Below are positions 1 to 12,431 of a DNA stretch of 64,000 bases, one piece after another. How positions within the stretch are numbered: position 1 is the first letter of the stretch; every line of letters starts with the position of its first letter. The DNA comes from Poronia punctata (lineage: Eukaryota > Ascomycota > Sordariomycetes > Xylariales > Xylariaceae), in NCBI GenBank assembly GCA_022579005.1, contig MU401497.1, positions 62,001-126,000 on the forward strand, in the 5' to 3' direction. Under the pieces are notes generated by a model. The model had not been told where the DNA came from. It saw nothing but the letters and a program-made list of their open reading frames with translations, and did no database searches. Made by a program: the position numbers and the translations under genes.

Positions 1-1293
1 GACTATCAGATATATCTTTGATAAGGGGCTGTGACTTACGAGTATAGCGATAGACCACTAGACTACCCCGGGTAGGCATCGACATCTCTAGCAAGCAAAA
101 CACGTGTCACAACGGGTTAATTTAATCAAACCTGTAGAGGCAAAGAAAGCAGTACGACTAGGATCCATGTTTCAAGAACCACACGTGCGGTGTAAGCTTA
201 CATTTCCCCATCCACGTCCTTGTCTGGTCTCCAAGTAGGTACGGTATGACACGATCCTATCTACTAGGTATAGAGTGGAATCTACACCAAAGAGGCAAGG
301 CGAATACAAGACCAGGAGGGCATACGTGTACGTGTGCATGCATGTAATAAACTAGCAGAGCTGCAAAGGAAGATAGATACAGAGATACGGTCTTACCATC
401 TCGATGATTGCAACGTCTACCGCGGTAGGTTTCGTCAGCCCATAGGCGGCAGGCCCCATACAACGCGCCGGTCCGCGATTGGAGGACTGCCCCGACTTTC
501 CCTCATTATATGCATGTACGTATGGCGCAAAGCACGTAATAAATGCATCGTCGCGGCGTCGAGGCAAGCTTGGTACTGAATGCTTTTCGGTTATACTCTG
601 CAAGGATCATCGAGAGGAAGGTATAACCCCCAACAAGCTACGAGTACTTACTTAGTACCCAATAGAAATAGACAGGCGCTGTGTCTTGGCGGTGATCCAA
701 CGCGGGGCAGGAACGACAACGGGGACTGATTACGCAAAGCTTCCGAGTCGGTATGAGTCTATGACTGACACTTGCAAGCTTTTGGCATCTCATCTGCATC
801 GTTTCTGTACCTAGTATCTCAAACCAACTGCAGCTCGGCATGCAATCGCCACGAATTCCGATAAGGCATCTCTGTTTTGAACAAGTGAGAGACATGATGG
901 GGTCAGTCCGTTGCTAATGTTGTGATTCTCTGCTGACTGCTGACATTCCCTGGACCCTACCTCGGACTTTTTCGTCGCTCTCTTCTTTTCGCTGTGAACA
1001 ATTCATCAAAGTCGTGCGACTATACCATCGTGCTTGTTGCCCTGCCTTGTGGAATCAAACAAACAAACAAACAAACTGTCAATCAGAGTAGATAGGTTGC
1101 CTTGGAAATATACTTGTCGGGTTCCATCTGGCATCATTGGTCGGAAATTTCCATACTCTCAGTCAGTCACTCAGTACCTACGTGTTTCGGATTCGTGCGA
1201 CTACTACTCTGGCCATAGAGACAGAGAGGGGGTAGTCTCAAGCAAGCTGGCACGAGCTTATCACAAACCGTCACAAAACGGACAAACTACGTA
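1..1293. other. Intergenic/5' flank, no gene seen
   Basis: No open frame here shows family resemblance or usable splice sites. The last part contains CT-rich tracts and a short AAAC repeat near 1060, which fits a promoter and 5' UTR of the gene starting at 1294. One open frame runs into that start but lacks an ATG. Confidence 0.5.
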
Positions 1294-3534
1294 ATGCCAT
1301 ACTCGGATAACCTGTATTCAATGGACGATGAGTCGTCGGACGGGGAGAATCTCGCCAGTGAGCTCTCGCCTTCAGATGGTTACTTCCCCGCCTCTTCCTC
1401 CAATGGGTTGTCGCGTGTGCCCAACGTCGTCGTACCCGACCCAACTTTAGAAGCGAGCTCGAGGGCCGACGCCGAATCCAAAGCGCGTCAAGTAGCCGAG
1501 GAAAATCCAGCTCAGAGGGGGCCAGATTCCCAGCATACTCAGTCATCTTCTTCCCGGCAGCTAGGGCAGACTACGACAGCTAGCCCCGGACCACCACCAC
1601 GCCAGTTGCCCCTGATTACACGTCCGCAGTCGTCAGACTCGCAGCCAGCCCATGGGCCCTTGTATGGCCACCCACGGCCGCCCTCTGTATATTCCGACGC
1701 ACCTCCCGCGTACAGTCCCTCACCTTCGGTTCCCCGTCACACACCTCCTGAGAGAGATGACCGGTTGCATTTATCGAGGAACTACAACACCTTTGGAGTA
1801 AGTGGCAACATGGGCACGCCAGGATATGAGAGCGAGAGACTCCTCGGGCCGCACCCGGAGAGCATGGGCGCGCCGCCGGCGGAAGGACGAGATATGACGG
1901 GCTGGGTTCGACGTGTTCGCGAACGTGTGCCTGGACGGTTCGGGTGGAAGTACGCCTTGCTGATAATCGCGGTGCTCGTAGCATTCATCTTACTTTTAAC
2001 AAGTCTGTCCCCATCTAGAGGTGGCGACGGCGACGGTGACGATGTGAGAGCTTTCCCTAGCCCCTGATTTGAACTGGCGAAGATGAATATCAAACTAACA
2101 GATATAAATCCGGCAGAATATGCGGCGGCCAGGTATGCCTGTTGGGAAAGATCCCAATCCACAGGCGCCCGGGCCTGGAACTGAATCACCGTTCCAGCCA
2201 ACTGTTTGTAAAGGCGAACTGCACCGTTACAACACGCAGTATTTACCCCTAGACCTGTCGACGTCGCAGAATCTTACCTTCAAGGAGACGGTGCAGGAGC
2301 ATGGTGGAAGTCTACCTGTCCATGTTGCTGGCCAGGTCAATATCCGGAGAGTGGCTGAAGGCGGGATTCCGCGTGGTGAGTAGTAACCTTGATCCCCGTA
2401 TAAGGTAAAGAGAGAAAAAAACCCATTTTACTAAGCACTGAAATTGTAGTGGTACTAGAGGCCGTCACTAACGAGCCGGATCTGCGACTATTCACAACAT
2501 TTGATGCCGATTTGCAACTCGTAGAAGTTAGCGTCCCTAACAAATACAACCGGGGACAGCAACCCTGCATTGAAATAAAGGGAACCATATGGATACCCCC
2601 AGACGCGGAAATGGGAGCCCTCTCGGTTCGAGTTATACACCTTGACATCCTAGTGTTTGACGACATATCTCTACACGTAGCGGAATCCTCCACCCTTTCC
2701 TCAGTCGTGGGAGACGTCTTGGCTGGCGTCAGCCGACACGATGAGCACCGAAGACCAGTTCGCATTCCCGAGGACCCGGGGCTCTTCGACTCCCGAATCA
2801 TCCAAGTCTCGACAACATCGGGCAATATCGGCGGAGTCTGGCCTTTATACGATATGTTATCACTCCAAAGCAAATCCGGCAGAATAAAAGTGTCGATAAC
2901 ACCACAAGCCGAACTGGAGACCGCTCCCAAACCAGCCGAGTTATACATGAGGACCATCTCCGGCTCCATATCGGCGACGCAACCCGTAAACAACGCCGCA
3001 CAATTCCCGCTTCGCGACTACCTGGTCGACATAAAATCCACATCCGGGAACGTCCATGCCACACTAGCATTCAGCTCCGAAGCTACCATCCGCACCACAT
3101 CAAGCGCCATCACGCTCGAACTACTCCCCATCCTCGACACAGACAAATCAACCCCAGAGAAATCAGCTGAGCTCGAAACCATCACCACAAGCGGTGCCCT
3201 CGCCATCCAAATCCTCGAACCCATCTTCTTCTCCGGCAACAGCAAAACCCTATCATCAACACAAACCCTCGACAACCTCGAATCCACACACAAGTCGACG
3301 AGCGGAAACATCAACCTCCGCTACCCCCAATCCTGGGAAGGCACACTATACGCATCTACAACAAGCGGCAAACTAAGCGCTGAGGGCAAAGACCTGAAAA
3401 TCGTCAGATTTACGGAAGGGTGGCCGGGGAGCAAGTTGGAAGCTCGGAAGGGATCTTCTGCTGGGAAGAAGTCGACTATAACGGCCCAACCGCTCCTGGG
3501 TAGGATGGATGCCGTCATCGGGGACAAGGTATGA
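1294..3534 (+). CDS. Type II membrane protein with TSGxI-repeat (adhesin-like) ectodomain
   Basis: Three exons join in frame: 1294..2043, 2117..2375 and 2450..3534, giving 697 residues. Both introns (73 and 74 nt) start GTGAG and end AG, and both contain a CTAA-type branch site. The first 215 residues are Ser/Pro-rich and disordered, with a PPAY motif near residue 137 that could be a WW-domain (Rsp5-type ligase) binding site. A hydrophobic stretch at about 220-238 (ALLIIAVLVAFILLL) is preceded by basic residues, so the C-terminal part should face outside or the lumen. That part carries at least seven repeats of the type T-[ST]-S-G-x-[ILV], the pattern of the beta-helical putative adhesin fold (DUF4097-like). 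Function is unknown; a surface or endomembrane role is inference. Exon structure is well supported. Confidence 0.85.
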
Positions 3535-4162
3535 ACCGAGGGGAATTTGGGGGGGAGGGGGGGGGAGAGGGTAGTCTAGTACGATACCGGAGACGACTGA
3601 AAAGCTACAAGGGGATATATATATACCTATATATGCGTACCAGATTTTATTCAATCGTTGACGAGACACGAGATTGCGTTATCATTTCTCATAAGACATA
3701 ACAGTTCCACGTCACTTAATGACAGTCAATACTCCAGACAAATAATGAAGAAATAGTAAATTGAGGCTATTGAGAACACGATCAAAGACTACTGGTTTCT
3801 CCTACACAAACTACATGAAGCACTAACACCTATGGCATGTATCTCAGACAATTAATTCACTTTATATTCGAGAACCGGAGCTCGTCAAAAGACCTCCTTT
3901 GACGAAGAATGACTGAACCCCTCACAAGCCTATAGTTGTCTTTGTATATTTAAACAAGGTACACTAAAAACCAAAGCATGGTCTGCCTTTCCAGTTCATC
4001 CCCTTTAAGCCAATTCCTCATCAACATCGGCAACAAAATATACATACAAAACCGCTGTTCGCTGATATCTCAACACCGCCACCACCAAGAATCATATAAA
4101 TGAAACAAAAACAAAAAAAAAGGAGGGGAAACGCTACATAAGAAGACGCCTGATTATCCTCA
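3535..4162. other. Intergenic between convergent genes
   Basis: This 3' flank contains a G-rich run near 3548, an AT dinucleotide tract near 3617 and A-rich stretches near 4100. No coding potential is seen. Confidence 0.5.
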
Positions 4163-4935
4163 TCAATAATAGCTCAAATCCGTCACCACCACCCCAAACT
4201 GCGCGAGAAGCGCCATACCGCCCGTTTCCCAGCCGTCGTTCGACACATCCGAACAAGACGAAGAAACAGCGCGAAACACTTTCATATAAAGGGGACCGTA
4301 AAGATCATCCAATCTCCGTTTATTTCCCGATCGGGACCAGCCCTTCTGCGTGAGGCGACAACGACGGGCGTAATTGGCGAGTTGTGTCCATTGGGCCGTG
4401 ACAGCAGCCTTGGACGGTCTGTGGCCCGTGTAACACCAGTAACATTCCGTATCCGTCGAGCTCGAGCTCGGTAGGAGCATCATGTTTACGTATTGGCGAA
4501 AGTATTTGCATGAATGGCTCTCTCTACCGGTGTGGTTGCTGTAGTCGCAGCGCCAAGTGCGGCGGGGTTGTTGGGTGATGTTGGCGCATTCTTCACATAC
4601 TGTTGTTACCGGAAATAGAGTTAGATTAGCTCTTGTTGGGAAGAGGGAATATGTTGTGAACTTGATATTTGTATATATATATATATCTCTTTAGTATTAA
4701 TAAATTCTTAGTCTTTAAAGAATCTTGCCAAGTGAGTGGTAACATGACTGAAGTGAGGTACTTTTGTTCAGATTCGACGGGAATTCCAAGTCTTTGGTCC
4801 ACAACGCGTATGATGATGACAATGATGACGGTTAACTAGGTCGTAGACAGGAGTGACGATAGCAACCGTAGGAATAAGTGAATAGTACGAATCGTCAAGG
4901 AGCATACCGGTATAGAGTTCTGTTGACTGACACAT
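4163..4935 (-). CDS. Small Cys-rich fungal protein (hypothetical)
   Basis: The proposed exons are complement(4163..4599, 4908..4935), giving 154 residues that begin MCQSTELYT-V-CEEC. The main exon is certain to be open and carries spaced cysteines (CEEC, C-x11-C, CYWC), like the widespread small fungal proteins that begin MC and carry Cys pairs. The first exon is only 28 nt; it was chosen because its GTATGC donor joins the AACAG acceptor in phase and restores a typical MCxxxE start. The intron would be 308 nt, long for this genome, so the 5' end is less certain. No signal peptide or membrane segment is seen. Function is unknown. The gene at 6278 has the same style of N-terminus and lies divergently. 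Confidence 0.6.
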
Positions 4936-6277
4936 GGCGAGATGTAAGTTGGAGGTTGATTGCGGTACAGATCTAGAGGACGGGCGCTTTGATTCGAGTA
5001 TTGCTGTGCTTGAATCTGTCTGTAATAAAACAAAATATTCCGATGCCTGAGAAAAGACTTGGTAATTTGAAAATAGAGAGGGTGTTGGTTAAGTCTTGTC
5101 CTGTTAATGGCTAGGTATTCTGAATGTGATGTCGATGGTCAAGGTGATGGATGGATAAATGAAGCGAAAAAGGGAATAAAGAAGATCAGATCTATGTTTC
5201 GAAATAGGTACTGTAATGCTTTTCAATATTTCCTGACTCTATCGAGTGCCTTGTGGAAAGGAAGTCTTTCCTGTCATTAGGTTAAAATTAAGTACTTTCC
5301 TGATATGAGCCCATTCTTTTTATCTTTACGGAAGGCGCTCGACAATGGCACTGAAACTGACAGGTGCTTCCATGTGGGTAAAGGTTTGTCGTGTCCCTTT
5401 CCGTCTTCGCCGTCCTACGAGGAAGACTTCAAAATATTTCAGAATATGCCCCCCTTAATCACAAACTCGGCGCTTTTGATATGTATGGCCTGCTGATTCA
5501 AGGTGTCGTACTAGCTCGTTTCTTCCTGGTCAATGGGCCAGGAAACCATGTCTTTGCAGAACTGCGTTGTAATGTGCCTGATGAGGATAGTGGTTCGAAG
5601 AGGCTTGAGAAGAACCAGGCGAAAGAGAGAGATGGGCCTTTATGAACTAGACTACAACCTAGTCACTAATATCAAGCCAGGCGCGCAAGGTTCTTCTTCG
5701 ACTGTAGACCGGACGGCTCTGTCCCCAACCGCGTGGTACCCCTGCCGTGTTTCGACTAGACTACCTATTGTAACACGCGCGATCCATGATGTTGATGAGA
5801 ATGGGAACAGATAGACAAGCACCAGTACATATATACAAAGAGGACAGACATCCCACCCCCTTCTTCTCTTATTGTGAATGCTATTCTTCGCGGGCAAGCA
5901 TTCATAGACCGCGGCAGCATATATTCAAGCATATGACTCACTAAACATTCGTCTTCTTCAATATTCGCCATCTTTTTGACATTCCTTGCTCAAACCAGTA
6001 CTCGGAATCAAGGTCTTTGCAACTGATTCCCCGATGACTATGGATTCCTTAGCCGCCATTGTCATTCACAACCGCCATCTGTGCTCCCACACATCCGCCA
6101 GGTATCACTTATATAAACCTCGAAGCAGACCTGGAACTGGGCATGATGTCTCCTTTCCCCAGAGATATAGACCCGAAGGATATCTGTTATTTCAAAACCC
6201 ACTCGCCTCAACTTGAGTTTCGCCTCGGAATACTACGAAGCTTCACAAAAGAAAAGCACCTATTACTGTTGCACACC
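4936..6277. other. Intergenic between two divergent small Cys-rich genes
   Basis: No supported gene. An acceptor-like TTTTATTACAG on the minus strand near 5015 suggests a possible 5' UTR intron of the gene to the left. The rest has no family-like frame. Confidence 0.45.
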
Positions 6278-6523
6278 ATGTGTATCGAAATCCAGATGCG
6301 ATTCGAGGAATGCGGCCATGATGAATACCAGAACACGCACGGATGTACCACTGTGAAGAGAGGCAAACCAGGAGATGATCAGCTGCTCGAGAAAACCGTC
6401 CATCTGCCGGCGACGCGACCGAGGTTACCGCCGGGCCTGATATGCGAATCGCACAGGGCGATCAGACCGGTGAAAGGAAAGTGCAGTGCCTGCCGGGTTC
6501 GGGAAAGCAGCGCCCACACCTAG
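6278..6523 (+). CDS. Small Cys-containing fungal protein (hypothetical)
   Basis: A single-exon frame of 81 residues begins MCIEIQMRFEECGHDEYQ and ends with a CSACRVRE motif. The pattern of an MC start, an ECGH centre and a C-terminal CxxC matches a very common family of small ascomycete proteins of unknown role. The ATG at 6278 was chosen because the MCIE start is the family-typical one; the frame stays open upstream to 6059 but that part looks unlike protein. The cysteine pairs could bind zinc, but this is inference. Confidence 0.6.
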   Translation: MCIEIQMRFEECGHDEYQNTHGCTTVKRGKPGDDQLLEKTVHLPATRPRLPPGLICESHRAIRPVKGKCSACRVRESSAHT

Positions 6524-8465
6524 GATGTGCAATGGAAACAGTCTGTTCTTGTCTCGTCGGCATCGACTAGTGGTAAAACAAAACACACCATCCCTCAAGT
6601 TGGGAGGGCCATGAACGGCTGAGATTTCAATGATAGGTTCGATATAGATTCGACATTTGAGACCAATATTTTATCCCCCAATCGCCACACGCTGGCCCGG
6701 ATGTGGCGGGCTTTTTTGGAGGTGACAAGGGAGCAGCAAACCAAGCCATAGAGCACACAGCACCTTTTCGCTGCTGAAGAGATAATTCCAAGACAGAAGT
6801 CCCAGTCAAGAAACGTCCAAAGTCCGCCGACAGGACTTGACGAAGGGGCTTAGTTCGGAGGAACATGCGATGGCTGGCAGAAGAGACGGCAAGGTAAAGT
6901 CAGAGGTTCCCTAGGATAAACAAATACTACAGGTAGTAAGGAAACTCCGTGGGAGGCGAAGAGTATTTTCTTTGGGATGTGACTGCCGGTGAGGATTTGG
7001 CACTTTCCTTGGAAACCTTCTCTGTCCGCTCTGCTACTGATTGAATGTGCAAAGCTGTCCACCGATTTGAGAGCAGATGGCCCAATCGCTTGCCGCTTCA
7101 AATAGAGAAAACAAGCCACCTACCCGTTGTAGCTCATTGCGCTCGAGTTGTGGAAAGCCGAGAAGCCACAGAGTCACAGACTCAAACCTACATGTAGGTA
7201 CCTACTCAACATCTACACGTACAAGTATAATATCAGGCAGAAGGGTAGAAGGGTAAAAGATGTTTGTAATGAATCTCGAACTATCTAGCCTAGGCCAACA
7301 GCCAAGTACCTTGGTTATCTTGAAGTAGGTAACCAAGAGCTCAAAAGATTGGTGTGCTTCAACGACGATCGTGTACGTGTACCACAGTACCTACCTGCCC
7401 TGACAGCTTTGAGGGGAACTTCCAAGTTCCAAATTGAAGGCCAGCTGCCCTTCCGTCTCGATTGACGCCAAATGATTGGTGGACCCCGCAGTGTCGCGTG
7501 CTGTTGGTGCGATGCAGGGCTTACACTAACGCGTTTACGGCTAGGAAGGGATGCTTTGACGAGAATTGAGCTGAATTTGGGGCGCCTACTCATACGGTTG
7601 CTACTGCTGCTACGGTCCATACCAAGTGGTTGAAACTTGAAGCACATCGAGGCCTTTTCTTTGAGGTGAATGAATAAGCGGTTCGGGCCCCCCTGGCCGG
7701 ACTCCGTCAGGATGGATCTCATGCGACATGCGACATGCAACCTGCAACATGGCAAGAACCAAAGAGAATCCAATTCCGCAGCTTCCTTGCCATGCGACAG
7801 ACCCGACATTGGGGTCCGATGAACCACTGATGATCCCAAGGTCCTCCCCCCCCGCAGTCTCATTCGTTCCTGGGGATGTTCTAATTATATTGTTTCCCGC
7901 CTTATTACGTAGCTGTTTACCTACCTAACCTACCTAGACTACATCTACTCGTAGGGGTTCTCGCCTTATATCACTAGCCCCTTCTTGTTTCTGTATCGTC
8001 TCCCTCCTGCCCAAGACTGCCCTTCCTTCTTTGATATTGCGCCAACAAAATACGTGTAATAGGTGCTTCTTTTTTGTACCTATGTTGTAGGCAACTTGTT
8101 CCAGATAGGTAAGCAATCGAGCAGCTGCAGCTAACTGCGACTTCCTGCCTGAGATATTCCCTACATGTCTGTGACCCACACGGCTAGCATGCCGTGTCTT
8201 GACTTGGACGCCTTCGAGATCCTCTCCATCCTTCTCTTGTTTCTTCTCGAGCTCTTATACCCTCTTCTGTTGTATTACTCACTACCTGCCCAACTGCCGG
8301 CTAATCACTCAGTTGGCTGGCCGATTAATTGGTCATCCACGCGTGTTGCAAATGCGCCCTGCTCTTGTTTCCGTCGCCCACTGACTTTGACCTGCTTGAT
8401 ATAGCTGAGAACCTAGTCGAACCTTATGTCTCTTGCATGACTTTCTTCACAACCCTTTCAGCGAC
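6524..8465. other. Intergenic, no gene recognised
   Basis: About 1.9 kb without a convincing coding frame. It contains repeated CTACCTACC/TAGGTAGG-type short motifs and a TACTCGTA octamer at 7946-7953. Open frames on both strands (for example 7315-7863) show no family signal or usable splice sites. CT-rich DNA just before 8466 fits the bun107 promoter. Confidence 0.45.
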
Positions 8466-11400
8466 ATGGCCAAGAAGGCTCGCCAGAGAATAAGCTATGG
8501 TTCGTTAACCCATGGCGCCCGCATGTTCCCCCCCCCCCCCCTCGACCAAGCCTCCTTCAGCTCCTATTCGGCCGGTTTGCTGATCCCTCCATCCCAACCC
8601 CCGCCTCGCATCACGTCCCTACCGCCCCTCCCACGTGCCTGTAGGCTGTATTTCCCATCTCTACAGGCATAGACACTCGTGGCGTCCCGCTATCCGCCCA
8701 GGTATTTCATTGAGCACACTGTCACAACCGAGGCAGAAAACGGCACAGAGCGCGCGCACAACATTAGTAAAGTCGGAGGCTTCGTTACAATTCTAATATA
8801 TTTCGGGCTGCTGTAGTTCTCGAGCTCGACCATTCCCACTCCGGGGGCCATAGACTTGGCGTGAACGGCCTTGCTGTCGACCGAGATAATGCAATACTGT
8901 AAGCATCCTAGCACCAAATGCCTATATCTGGTCTTCCTATGCGCCCTTTACGTCCTTTGCGCGTTCTTCCGGATTCTCCGTTAACCAAATGACGTAGCTA
9001 CTCCGGTGGTAGGGACGGTGTCGTCTGCGCCTGGGACTTGAACCTCGACTTGAACCCTTCCTCCGGTTCCGCCCCGAAACGAAACGCGAAAACCACCTTT
9101 CGCGCCTCTACCCAAGCCCACACTCACTGGATCAATGATATTACGCTAGTTTCCAACAACACCGCCCTGGTCTCTGCCTCTTCCGACTTGACAGTAAAGC
9201 TATGGCGACCATCGTCGGGAGATAGTGAAGCCCATACCATTGGACAACATGCCGACTACGTCAAGTGTCTGGCCACCTCAGGCACCAAAGACTGGGTCGC
9301 GTCGGGCGGTCTGGACCGCAAGATATACCTCTGGGATCTCAGTGGAAAGGGCAAGTCCCTCGAGATCGATACTAGGGGCGAAGAAATTCCCCAGAAAGGG
9401 TCCGTCTACGCTCTTGCTGCAGGTCGCAACATCCTGGCCAACGGTGGGCCCGAGTCTATCGTGCGCCTCTGGGACCCCAAGACCGGAAAGGGAATCACCA
9501 AGTTTGTCGGGCATACCGACCTCATCCGCTCAATGCTGATCAATGAAGCCGGTGACACGGTCATGACGGCCAGCTCGGACCAGACTATCAAGGTATGGAG
9601 CGTCACGGCTGGTCGGTGCATGTACACGTTCACCATGCACAATGATAGTGTATGGTCGCTTTTCTCGGACCATCCCGACCTCTCGGTGTTCTATAGCGGC
9701 GATAGATCAGGCCTCATCGTCAAGACGGACACCCGTGGCACCGAAGAGATGGACGAAGGTCTATCGGTGGCTGTCGCTCATGAACACACTGGAATCATCA
9801 AAGTCGCAGCTTGTAGCGACCACATCTGGGCAGCAACAACGAGCTCCTCGATCAATAGGTGGACCAGTGTAGATACCGGGCTGAATGCTCAGCTTCCGGA
9901 ACCCTTCAGGCGCATGCGAAGTAGTAGCACGGCCTCGAAGCCTAGACAAACAGCCGATATATCGGCCGGAGGACAGACCAAGGGTGAGATCCCTGCCAAG
10001 TCCATCTTGAAGATGTCCAATACGGCGTCTTTTCCGCCCGAACTCAGCTTTCGTGACACACTTGGCTCAGGCACGGCCACCCCCATTGTCAGCAGAAAGG
10101 GTTCGGAGATATTGTCCGATGCACTTCCAGCAACAGAGCCGGTCTATCACCTGCCGGAAGAGACCATCGAGGGTCAGAATGGGCTAGTCAAGCATAAACT
10201 ACTTAATGATCGAAGGAGGGTGTTGACCCTTGACACGGCCGGTGACGTTCTGCTCTGGGATCTCATTAGAGTATGTTGCTTGTTTGTCTGGCCGACTATG
10301 ATTCCTATTGGATATACTAATCCGTGATAGTGTGAGGTGATTCAGAGATTTGGAAAAAGACACCTGGAAGATGTGGAGCCAGAAGTTAATACCCTCGAGG
10401 CTGTAACGCCATGGTGCACTATTGATACAAGTTCGGGCAACCTGACGGTTGTTTTGGAACCTAACAACTGCTTCGATGCGGAAATGTATGCAGACGAGTT
10501 GAAGTTGGACGAACCCGTTGAATTCCGAGAGGATCAGAGAAGTACGGCATGTGACTCCATTTCAGGCGCTGTCAGCGGCTAACCATGGGCATAGTAAACC
10601 TTGGGAGATGGATCCTTCGCTACTTATTTGCCAGGCTCATAGACGAAGAGATCAAGCGCGACGAAGCATACCGACAGAATCTCAACGAGAGCGTGAGGAG
10701 GCGTCAGGCTGCCGCACGTGCCAACCCGCCCATGTCGATTCACATACCTCCTGTGGGCAGTCAGGTCTGGAACTCTCAGGTTCCCACGCCTCGGGCAAGC
10801 GGACCAGGACTTTCGACGACGCCAGGCTTCGGCATCGGAGTGGCGACGCCAGCCATTCACCTGCCAGGCGTGCCGGAGAAAGTGGGCACTCCACTGGGCT
10901 CGGCTGACAAGCAGTCTTCACAGAATAGCCAGCCTGGCGACGACTACTTTTCCAGTGGCATTAGCTCAGTCGATGTGCTCCAGAAGACGTCGACAACACC
11001 GGCGACCGAGACGCAAGCGGTGGAAACTCCCAAGTCCCCTGTGGAGACGAAAGAGAAAGAGAAGGATGGGCCCAAGTCTCCCAGTACCCCCTTCGGCAAG
11101 AAGTTTAGGATGGGAATGTCGTTTGGTAGTAAGAAAACAGGGCGCTCCTCTTCTAGCAACACGGAAAAACCGGTTGTGGTGGAAGAAAAGCCGGAAGAGA
11201 ACAAGTCCGAGTCGTCTTCTAATCATGAGAAAGAAATCGACGACAATCTGGGAGGCACGATCCAGAAAATCCGCAATGACTACGAAAAACAGATTGCCGA
11301 GCACCCTGACGAGGTAGTCGAGACCAAGATTACACCTAGTCTTCCGAACGAAACGCCGGTGCTCAAGCTGCCGTCTGGAACTAAAGTCATCATCCAAGAA

Positions 11401-12058
11401 GAGACGTCTGGTGGTAGTGCAGACGTGTACCGTGGCAGCGTAATGACTGTCGGTACTGATGCCGACATTATTGAAGAGAAAGCCCCTATGTGGTTGGGGG
11501 AGGTTCTCTTGATGGTAAGTTTGGGTGACGCCTTTCTCCAACGTGCACTGGCCCTTGACTGATGGATCACCTGTAGAACGTTATTCCGCCCAAGGAGGCA
11601 GTCAAGCTCTCCTTTATCTTGCACCCCTGGCAAGACTCGTTACCTAGCATCGCAGCGGCCGACGGCAATAACCGGCTTAATGCTAATAGAATGCTGAGAG
11701 TGAGGAAGATTATCGCTTATGTCGCCGAGAGGATCGATCCCCCTCCCGAGGAGCCAGACCCTGACGCGCTGAAACCTGAAGAATACCTGGAATTATATTG
11801 CAATGACCAGGTAAGGATGTTTCCATTCCCTACTCGGGCCGGCCTCTTTTTCTCACACGAGTGTAGCTACTTCCCCACACGATGACTCTTGCGACCCTGA
11901 GGGCGCACATCTGGAAAGGAGGCAACGATGTCGTCTTGTATTACAAGGCAAACGGCCGAAAAGAGATACCCAAGCAACTGCCGAAGCAGGATCCAGCGTC
12001 GGAAACACGGATGTCGTCATCGGCCACACGACCCTCTACCGAAGGCGGTGCTTCTTGA
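8466..12058 (+). CDS. bun107: WD40 deubiquitinase cofactor, Bun107/WDR48 family
   Basis: Seven exons join in frame: 8466..8499, 8817..8898, 8998..10270, 10331..10541, 10595..11514, 11577..11810 and 11867..12058, giving 981 residues. The start [12 protein letters not shown] is family-typical, followed by [11 protein letters not shown] and [13 protein letters not shown], the first WD repeats. Further WD repeats follow ([29 protein letters not shown]). A Ser/Pro-rich linker lies around residues 530-700, and a C-terminal DUF3337-type ubiquitin-like module ([19 protein letters not shown] end) completes the WDR48 architecture. Known family members bind and activate USP1/12/46-type deubiquitinases (Ubp9 in fission yeast). 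The first intron is long (317 nt) and has an unusual GTTCGT donor. No other function fits; the model is well supported. Confidence 0.93.
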
Positions 12059-12431
12059 GAGAAGTATATATTTATGTGAGGAGTTTGAAGAGGGGGTATT
12101 ATCATATCTATCCATCTATCCATTTATCTATATATAGAGGGTATCCCGAAAGGAAGATGAGTCGAGGGCTCCCCAGCATTGTACATAACCCATCCCCCCT
12201 GTGTTTTTGACATGTGGCATTCCGGGCGCCGAAACGAAAAAATGCATCAGGTGCTTATAGACCTATATTTTTGGGCCGACCAACATTATCTTTTCTGGAA
12301 TGCCGCGGCACGATATTAGTAATCCGGCCTCGATGGTTGGCAAGCCATCAACATCATGATTTATTGATACAATTGATTGATACACACTGCACATGAGTGC
12401 CATAGCTCGGACTGTGCTCGGACTGTGCTTT
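12059..12431. other. Short convergent intergenic region
   Basis: This region holds the 3' ends of two convergent genes, with an ATCT tetranucleotide-like tract near 12105-12135. No gene is seen. Confidence 0.5.

Noticed and set aside
1034..1294. 86-residue open frame touching the start of the first gene as a possible uORF
   Set aside because: It has no ATG (it begins with TTG) and no family-like sequence.
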